Shown here piece after piece: positions 56,701 to 64,000 of a stretch of 64,000 nucleotides of DNA. Each line of letters starts with the position of its first letter. Positions within the stretch are counted from its first letter, which is position 1. Below the pieces are notes generated by a model, which saw nothing but the letters and a program-made list of their open reading frames with translations, did not search any database and was not told the origin of the DNA. Origin of the DNA: Hemicordylus capensis (Eukaryota > Chordata > Lepidosauria > Squamata > Cordylidae); NCBI RefSeq assembly GCF_027244095.1, contig NC_069662.1:13604501-13668500 (forward strand), read 5' to 3'. The translations under genes were made by a program, and so were the position numbers.

Positions 56701-59700
56701 TCCAGAAAGTCCAAACTGGAAGGATGGATCCCCTGGCTCGTGAAGGAAAAACGTTCACCATGAATGCAAGTGCTACTGTATGGAACCACAAGTTTAAAGA
56801 GGTATGGAGACCTGTCCCGCCTCACCTTGCTAGTTTCCCTGACTTTAAGGGGTTTTCTCACAGCCCAGCTCCAATATCAGGAGTGAAGAGTGTTGGGAGG
56901 GAGAAATGGGCTGAAAGGAATGGAGTGCCCTAATGGGGAATGTTCTGCTTCTGTCCTCTGGGCAATGCTCCAGGAGTCTCAGATTCCAACAGTAGGGTCT
57001 AGGTGACTTCCCCCCCAGACAGAGGAAATAATCAGCCTAACCCCAGATTTGCCTTGACCATGTTTGATGCCTCTGACCTCTTTTTGTCTGCCTGCAGTCA
57101 GACCCACCTTGGCTTTTGCCTGGTTCAGGGAGTAGACCCCTATTCCATACTCTTCATATGTGGATTATTTGGTTTTGAGAATAATAGAAGGGGTGGGGGG
57201 AATCGGAACATTCTTCCTTCTTGCTCCTGTTAGATGCAGCCCCGTTCCCGATGTGTTCAGAGTTGCCATCCTGGATCCAGCAGGATTGCCCGGCAGGGAA
57301 GACAAGTTTGTTGCTATGATTGTGCTCAGTGTCCTGAGGGGAGGATTTCAACACAGATCGGTAAAAATATGTATATTGTGTAACCAAATCCAAATGTTTA
57401 AAATTCTCCTTTTCTACATCAAATATATGACTGAATTTCTAAATTTGAAATAGAATTATGTGAAAGTGATGTGAAACTAATTACCAAAATGTACAATTTG
57501 TTATTATGTGAAGAAATGAGAGATGAAGTGGTAAAATCAACAATGGTAAAATGGGCACAAAATGTAGGTCAGAATATTAACTTAGAGGCCTGGGAGAAGC
57601 TATGGAAGAAAGATCTTAAATTTATAGCATGTTATCATTTAAAAGAAAATTTAATAAAAATGATGTACAGGTGGTATTTAACACCTAAGAAACTAGCTTT
57701 AATGTATAAAAATGTATCTAATAAGTGCTGGAGATGTAAAGATAGTGAGGTGTCCTTTTATCACATGTGGTGGTCCTGCAGAGAGGTAAAGAGGTTTTGG
57801 CATATGATTTATGATGAACTTTAAAAGATTTTTAAATGTATATTTCATAAGAGACCTGAATCCTTTCTGTTGGGTATAATCAATGAAGAAATCTTGGGGC
57901 CGGGGGGGGAATAGAAATTTATTCCTATATCTTACGATGACAGCTTAATCTTCAGGTATTAGCACCCTTGCAGGGAAAGGAAACATTCTGTTTTCTTACA
58001 ACTAAATTCTCAGTATATGTAGGCTTTTCATGTGAAGCCAGAATCTGTAACCATTCCAAAATCTAGAAAAAGTCTGTGCAGAATAGAAACTATGGCATTT
58101 ATGATGAGCAATCCTTTAGTTTAACTTTTCAGGTGCTGGCCTTTGCAGAAGAACATCCTGGATTCTTTGAAAGTTAAAACAATAAGCTGCAATGGCCGAT
58201 GTTCCCATTAGAAAAAGCTGGTACTAGGTGAGATGCACTGATGCTGCTGAAGGGGTCAACGAAGGGAACACTGCTACTAACTTGGGGACAGTGAATTTGG
58301 ATGATTGCTACTTCCCCCCAGAAGCATTATTTGCCAGTTGAAAATATGTCCCTGAGGGTCATGTAGCTATCAGGGACATTGTTTAGACTGGCGCAGAACA
58401 TTTCAGAAGGAAGGAGAGATCATCAAAAATTGATCTCCCTCTCATGGGTGCTGGTGCTGTATTACCCTTCATAGGTAGTACTGGCTTTTAGCAACTCAAC
58501 ATTTCAGCCAATATAAACAAAATAAAACAAGCAGAAAAGATGCCTACAAATGGCACAGTTCCTGCAAATGAGGAACAGCAAGTGTTTTGCTCCTAAAAAT
58601 GGTCAAAGAGATTTTATTTATTGCTTGTTTGTTTTTCATTTTCATATTGCCTCCTGTTAAACACTTCAAGGCAGTGTAGAATAGGGATGTGCGAAACTTT
58701 TTGGGTGTTTCGGCACCAAAATGAAACACCCAATCACCTTCCCAAAATGTTTTAGAGCCGAAACAAATCGCCCCTGGGTCGCCCCTGGGTCGGCAGCCAT
58801 TTGTTCCTTTCTGCTGCCTCGTGTGGGGAGAGAGTTCTTTTGCCTGATTGCTCAGCCTTGCCATCACACATCCACCATGGCCTCCAACCATTCTTCAGCA
58901 TTGCTGCCATTGCTGCCTTTTTTTCTCCAGCAATTTTTTAATTGAGAAAAAGAAGAGGATTCCATCTTTTATTCCTTCTGCCTTGCTGACACAAACAGCC
59001 TGCTACCTGAGCCATCCTGCGACCTTGGCTGGATTCTCTCCTGCTTTTTCCCCTTTTGTATCTGTGAAAAAGAGAATTGGATAATTCCACCTTTTTTGGC
59101 CATCACATAGTTGTTCTGCCCTGTACTGAGAGAAGAATGCTACTACCTGCACAAGCAGCCACCACCACCAGCCCCAGATCTTCCAGATTTTTGAGCCTTT
59201 TGTGGATGCCCCATCTGAAGACTGAAGAAGGAGCAGGAGAGAGAGACCACCAGACCAACAGAAGTAGCAGCCCAACATTTTGGAGAAGAGAAGACTTAGT
59301 GGTGAGTTTATTTTAACACACACATACTGTACACACACGCACCACTCTGGGCCTAGTCGCTGCCTGTGAGTCCGTGTGTGTGTTTTAAATAAAGCAGTCC
59401 ATCCTCCCATTTTATAGATCAGCAGCAGTATATTAAACCGATTCTCTCCGCCATTATTTTGTATCTTCTTGTCCGGCTGGCTATACCACATTGTGTCTCT
59501 GCTGTTGGGACATTGTATCTCTGCTCTTTTTATCCATCCATCTCCTCCTACTAGCAACTATTATTATTGACAATGTTGCCTCCTATTTTCTTTCATTGAA
59601 TATTTTGAGTTGATGCTGAAATGAAAATGATGAATGTTAATGTGATAATATTAATATGATATATATAATGCTGATGCCCTGATATGATGTGATGATGATT

Positions 59701-62700
59701 ATGAGTTGCTGTTGTTCATGCATTTCTGTTTTGTGATGTGCTTTGCTTTCCGAACCACTTGCCTCTTTAATGTTTATTATCTGAGACTTTGCTTTATGGC
59801 AGAAGGTTCTCTCTCTGTGTGTGGACTTCTTGTTTGCAATGAAAAAGTGGATGGAGTCATATTGTGAGTTGTAGCATCATCAGAGTTTTTATTCAAAGAT
59901 TGCTTGCATCATGATGTGCTGGTGCCACAGGCTCTGATCCGGTGCAGAAATTTATTTATTTATTCATTCATTCATTCTTTCATTCATTCAAACTTTTACA
60001 CTACCTCTAAATGTCATCTCTGTGCAGTTGACAATAATATAAAACAAGTTTAAAACATATACAAAAAACTTAAAACAATTTAACAATTGAAAAATAAACC
60101 AGAGATTAAAACCTAAAAAAATTTAAAAGCTGGGAAAGCTTGGTGAAAACATGGGTTTTGAGGTGCTTTTTAAAAATATTACCAGAGATGGGGAGAATCG
60201 TATCTCAGCAGGGAGCACATTCCACACTCTTGGGGCAGCAGCTGAGAAGGCCCGCCTCTGTGTAGCCACCAAATAAGTTGGCGGTAACTGGAGATGGACG
60301 TCCTCAGATGACCTCAATGGGCGGTGAGGCTCGTAGTGAAGAAGACGCTATCTTAGATACACAGGGCCTAAGCCGTTTAGGGCTTTATAAGTTATAATTA
60401 GCACTTTGTATTTTGTCCGGAAACCTATTGGCAGCCAGTGTAGCTCCATCACTAAAGGAGTAACATGGTCTCTCCAGGATGACCCAGAGACCAACCAGGC
60501 TGCCGCGTTCTGAACCAACTGAAGTTTCTGGACTCCGTACAAAGGCAGCCCCACATAGACTGCATTACAGAAGTCCAGTGTGGAGGTTACCAACAGATGT
60601 ACCACTGTTTTGAGGTCATTGATCTCGAGAAACGGGAGCAGCTGGCGTATCAGCCGCAGCTGATAGAAAGCACCCCTGGCCACCCTTATTGTTCTGACCC
60701 CGCACAATAAGTACCTCTGTCTAATTTGGATTCAGCTGCAGTTTATTCTCCCTCATCCAGCCCATTACTGCTTCCAGGCAGGCATTTAGGGAGGATATGC
60801 CAGCTCCTGAAGAAGTTGACATGGAGAACTAGATCTGCGTGTCAAAAGTATACTGGTAACACCGAACTCCAAATCCCCTGATGATCTCTCCCAGCGGTTT
60901 CATGTAGATGCTAAAAAACGTTAAGTATGGAGCCTTGAGGGGAACCATACTTAAGCTCAGAGTTCGAAGAGCAACAGTCTCCAATTGACACCATCTGGAA
61001 TCTGTCCGAGAGGTAGGAGCAGAACCTCTGTAAAAGAGTGCCTCCCACCCCCAACCCCCTCAGACATTCCAGAAGAATACTACGGTTGATAGTATTGAAA
61101 GCCTCCGAGAGATCCAAAAGGACCAAAAGGTCACACTTCCTCTGTCAATTCCCAATTGGACATCATCCATCAGGCTGACCAAGGCAGTCTCCACCACATA
61201 GCCAACCCTTGGGTCTATATAATCAGTTTCCTCCAAGACCGACTAGAGTTGAGGCCACCACCTTCTCAATTACCTTGCACGGCCATGGGAGGCTGAAAAC
61301 AGGCCTATAATTGCTCAGCTCTGAGGGATCTAATGCAGGTTTCTTTAGAAGAAGTGTAATGATTGCCTTCTTAATACAAGGAGGCATCCTGCCCTCCCTC
61401 AGAGAAGCATTTATGATTTACACCAGGCTGTCTACAACAGCCCCCTTGCTAGACAGAACAAGCCATGTTGGACAAGGGTCAAGTGAACAAGTGGTAGGCC
61501 TCAATGCTCCAAGCAGCTTGTCCACCTCCTCAGGAGTTACAAACTGAAACCGATCCAGTCAAATCACCTGTTGTTGGGCACCTCCAGTGCAGACATCAAA
61601 TTAATTGTGGAGTCTCTATCTATGTCGGCCTGAATCTGAGAGATTTTATGTGGGAAAAACTATTTAAACACATGGCAGGGGTAATTGATGGTTCCAAATT
61701 CTGGTTCAAGGGAGGGGAATACTAGTCCCCTCACAACCCTGAACAACTCCACTGGACGTGAACTCGCAGGGCAATATGGGCAGAAAAGAACCGCCTCTTT
61801 GCCGCAGGTATTGCCGGAGCATAAATCTTTAGATGTGCTCTATATCTCAATCTGTCGGATTTGAGCCGAGTCTTTCTCCACTTGCACTCCAGTTGCCAGC
61901 CTTGCCACTTCAGCCCCCATAGATCTTCCGTATACCAAGGGGCCAATTTTGAAGCGGATCAGGGAGCAATCGTGTCTACTGCCCTGGTGAGCAAGTTGTT
62001 CCAATTCTCAACCAGGGTGTCAACACGAGCACCAGCAAAGCAACATTGAATTCATCCAAGGCTTCTTGGAATCCTACTGGATCCAATAACCTCTTCAGGT
62101 GGACCATTCTAATAGGCCCCTTGCCCCTGCAGAGGTGGGAACTGCTTGTAAGTCCAACCTTAACCAGATGGTGGTCTGTCTATGACAATGGGGAAATCAC
62201 AGGTGTCCACATCCATGGAATACCCCCATGATCAGAGTAAAAGACCAAATCAAGCATGTGACCTGCAATATGTGTCCGTCCAGAGACCACTTGGGACAGG
62301 CCGATAGTTGTCATGGCCGCTATGAATTCCTGAGCTGCCCTGGACAGATTGGTCCCAAAATGAACTTTGAAGTCCCCCAGCACCAAGAGCCTGGGAGACT
62401 CCAACGCGGTTTCCGCAACCAAGTCCGTGAGCTCAGTAAGGGATTCCGCTGGGCAGCAGGGTGATCGGTACAACAAAAGAAGTCTAATCTATCCCTGGTC
62501 TCCATACTTAAGTACACACATTCCATATGGTCTGATACCCTAACAGGGACCCTGATAAGGGAGAAGTTATCCTTATAGATCACAGCCACTCCACCTCCCC
62601 ACCCACGTCCCCTCACCTGCTCCTCTACAGAATATCCTGGAGGGTGAAGCTGGAACCAGACTGGACCATTAGCCTCCCACAACCAAGTCTCAGTAATACA

Positions 62701-64000
62701 TACTAGGTGGGATTCTTTATCCATAATCAAATCTTGTATGAGCTCTGGCTTGTTTTGGACTGACCTGGCATTGCAGAGGAGCAAGGTAAGGCTATGTGGC
62801 TTGTTGGCAATACTCCCTGAGGTCAAAGAGCTGGAGGGACAGCCAGAAGAGGAGACAGCTATTAAATTTCTGACTACCCTTCCTCTGGAACAGCCTGCTG
62901 ACCTGCCAACGTTTCTTCTTCTATTCCCCACCACTACCAGGATAGCTGCCCCATAGTCAATGAAGGCAATGTCAAAGAAATGCACCAAAAAATTGTGTGC
63001 CATCATTGTTGTCATTGTCGTCATCACTCTTTCGACTTGCGGAGGTGGAAGGGGGGCAAAACCTTGCTGTTTGAGATTTTTAATGACAAACCATGAATCC
63101 ACTCACATTTGCTACCAGAGAATCTACACTCGGAAAACCTCAGAAACAACAAAACCCAGTACCCCATAGGTTAGCAACCCATGGGGGTGGTTGGTACCCT
63201 CTGTGCACTACACCGCCACTTGCTCTGGGCCACACCAGTGCCCCCCAAGTGCAGTTATGGGGCTCCTGAAACTTCCATTATTCCCTATGAGCAAAAACCT
63301 TAAAGATGCGTAAACTTCAAAAATCACTTAAAAATCACCCTTTGCCCAATTCCTTTGAAATACTTCTGGTAGCTTCCTTGCCACCACTAGGCACTAGCAC
63401 CAACCACATTCTTCCCTGACACCTTTCCTCCTGACATGAAGAGGAAAACCTAAAAGATGCATGAACTTCAAAAGATCACCAAAAATCAGCCCTTTGCCCA
63501 ATTCCTTTTTGGGTGGTAGCCTCCACCCATTAGGCGCTACCACACCACCCTACTCTTTTGGCTCCAGGACCAGTTTTTGGATCCTAAATGATTCCGATTC
63601 AGATATTGAATAATTCAGATCCGAAGCGAATCTGGGGTGATTTGGATGGGTCTGATTTGGATCCCAAATGAAACAGAGATGTTTTGATTTGAGTCCAAAT
63701 TGAAACACAGAAAATCCGAAATGCACACCCCTAGTGTAGAACACAGATAAAATGAAAGAAATCATTAAATTAAAAACTATAAGAACAGCAAAAGTAAGAG
63801 CAGCATAAAATCTATCAACATATCACAGGAGAGGGAGGAAACGTTAACAACCTGCTTTGTAATATAACAAACCAGTCAACAGATTCGTTCCTTGGCAAAA
63901 CAAAGACTTTGTTGATGTATTTCAGATGCAGACCAGTGTGAGATGTGTCCAGAAGATCAATGTCCAAATGAGAAACAGGATCAATGCATCGCCAAAATGA
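50617..64000 (+). CDS. V2R gene D, partial (exons 1-5 and start of exon 6)
   Basis: Joined exons: 50617-50822, 52061-52352, 55009-55857, 56574-56801, 57234-57360, 63926-64000 (cut by the window end). Same structure and phases as B and C, open throughout, and probably functional. The sequence in exon 3 differs from gene B at about 20 residues, including loss of Cys296 (EYCEF becomes ESYEF). Intron 1 is shorter by about 0.9 kb, and intron 5 carries the best-preserved hAT-like element plus an L1 scrap. Confidence 0.92.
50880..50987 (+). mobile_element. CR1-like 3'-end fragment with AATAGC tail, intron 1 of gene D
   Basis: AATAGCAATAGCAATAGCA, then TATATACCGCTC, AAGCGGTTTACAA and AGCATATTGCCCCCAACA. 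A short insertion that interrupts sequence continuous in genes B (8826) and C (25148). Confidence 0.6.
51070..51300 (+). mobile_element. tRNA-derived SINE, intron 1 of gene D
   Basis: Orthologous to 8895-9165; GGGTTTGATCTC and CTGACTCAGTATAAGACAAC. Confidence 0.55.
52061..52352 (+). CDS. Gene D exon 2: ligand-binding domain, lobe 1
   Basis: [19 protein letters not shown] to TYKIPQ, with RAIWNTL and CDGKQQ as in B but GFEIYD and SPNS as in C. Acceptor TTTGCAG. Confidence 0.93.
53460..54605 (+). mobile_element. CR1-type LINE, internally deleted, intron 2 of gene D
   Basis: Same parts as 14550-15690: [18 protein letters not shown], the GAT tract, [13 protein letters not shown] and the CR1 3' end with TTCTTATGTTCTTG. 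Orientation as in gene B. Near 52750 D has lost part of the left inverted-repeat arm. Confidence 0.65.
53702..53750. repeat. (GAT)n microsatellite
   Basis: About 16 perfect units. Confidence 0.97.
55009..55857 (+). CDS. Gene D exon 3: main ligand-binding exon
   Basis: 283 codons, open. Private changes include GIIFLLKHF, EIAFAVWKE, YGDSHSMEGLRIILESYEF and HHKLPLQRV. Donor CCT/GTATGT. Confidence 0.95.
56574..56801 (+). CDS. Gene D exon 4: end of ligand-binding domain
   Basis: [17 protein letters not shown] and GKTFTMNASATVW differ from B and C, with the sequon NGS becoming NAS. Donor AAAGAG/GTATGG. Confidence 0.95.
57234..57360 (+). CDS. Gene D exon 5: cysteine-rich linker
   Basis: [17 protein letters not shown], then [18 protein letters not shown]. 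Ends ATCG/GTAAAA in phase 1, so Thr is Ile at the penultimate codon. Confidence 0.93.
57440..57945 (+). mobile_element. L1 ORF2 C-terminal fragment, intron 5 of gene D
   Basis: Plus strand: LITKMYNLLLCEEMRDEVV, WYLTPKKLALMYKNVSNKCW, FYHMWWSC, the same C-terminal block as the L1 at 42295-43128. Both ends are missing. It replaces about 140 bp present in gene C (32598-32736). Confidence 0.9.
57946..58673. other. Intron 5 of gene D, left of the hAT-like element
   Basis: Aligns with 32737-33450 of gene C. No element recognised. Confidence 0.5.
58800..59944. other. Interior of the hAT-like element, no coding frame recognised
   Basis: Includes CACACATCCACCATGGCC, a purine-rich stretch before the donor-like GTGAGT at about 59301, and AT-rich sequence to the L2 tail. 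It could be the 5' UTR exon and first intron of a lost transposase gene; unproven. Confidence 0.35.
59945..63075 (-). mobile_element. L2-type LINE nested in the hAT-like element, gene D
   Basis: Minus strand with the 3' tail (ATTC/TGAA)n at 59955-59992, the L2 signature. C-terminal block 60123-60707 ([35 protein letters not shown]), RT 60911-61126 (DLSEAFNTINRSILLECLRG), endonuclease 62320-63102 (LLLCNARSVQNK, CITETWL). Broken in several frames. It is the ancestor-equivalent of the copies at 1-2258 and 34160-37216. Confidence 0.87.
63195..63540 (+). repeat. Intronic tandem repeat block, about 195-bp unit (gene D)
   Basis: Near copy of 2360-2720, in the right part of the hAT-like element. Confidence 0.6.
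63926..64000 (+). CDS. Gene D exon 6, first 75 bases
   Basis: Starts after TTTCAG at 63925: split Asp, then [20 protein letters not shown] and IAKM, as in gene A. The 7TM part lies beyond the window. Confidence 0.93.
   Translation: MQTSVRCVQKINVQMRNRINASPK

Larger units (their letters stand above)
58682..63733. mobile_element. hAT-type element, 5.05 kb, with 8-bp target duplication, intron 5 of gene D
   Basis: Terminal inverted repeats are TAGGGATGTGC at 58682 and GCACACCCCTA at 63723-63733, one mismatch over 11 bp. The octamer GTGTAGAA flanks both ends (58674-58681 and 63734-63741), the target duplication size of hAT transposons. Inside: 5' sequence with an exon-like end (GACTTAGTG/GTGAGTTT near 59300), the L2 at 59945-63075 and the 195-bp repeat block. 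No transposase frame recognised, so it is non-autonomous or gutted. It predates the gene duplications, since relics lie at the same site in A, B and C. Confidence 0.8.

Overview
The window is vertebrate genomic DNA, almost certainly from a squamate reptile (lizard or snake). It holds spliced class C receptor genes with GT-AG introns. The repeats are the mix typical of squamates: CR1, L2, L1, BovB/RTE, another LINE of the I/Jockey/Vingi kind, tRNA-derived SINEs and hAT-like DNA transposons. The sequence alone does not tell lizard from snake. I see no retroviral or LTR element.

The window is a slice of a tandem array of vomeronasal type-2 receptor (V2R) genes, all on the + strand. I call the copies A to D. 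Gene A has only its last (7TM) exon here (3097-3998). Gene B (8565-20317) and gene C (24887-39928) are complete six-exon genes, each predicting 867 aa with no internal stop. Gene D (50617-64000) has exons 1-5 and the first 75 bases of exon 6. In every copy the exons are 206, 292, 849, 228, 127 and 902 bp. Exon 1 carries the signal peptide, exons 1-4 the ligand-binding Venus-flytrap domain, exon 5 and the start of exon 6 the cysteine-rich linker, and exon 6 the seven membrane helices.

The spacers between genes (about 4.5 kb for A-B and B-C, 10.7 kb for C-D) are copies of one another. In order they hold a broken second 7TM exon split by an L2 tail, an (AC)n tract, a BovB reverse-transcriptase fossil and unrecognised unique sequence. 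The C-D spacer also has an L1 insertion (41930-46215), a GC-rich tandem duplication and a promoter-like 422-bp stretch missing from the other two.

The introns record rearrangement. Intron 5 of D holds a whole hAT-type element of about 5 kb (58682-63733) with a perfect 8-bp target duplication, carrying a nested L2. C keeps a degraded copy. B keeps only its right end after a deletion of about 5 kb. Intron 2 of C has about 1 kb inverted between two inverted repeats. Intron 1 of B took a LINE that replaced about 236 bp of target. Intron 1 of D lost about 0.9 kb. The genes are therefore mosaics: spacers A-B and B-C look like the youngest pair, but the 3' end of A groups with C rather than B. The coding exons are intact throughout, which suggests selection on a growing chemoreceptor array.
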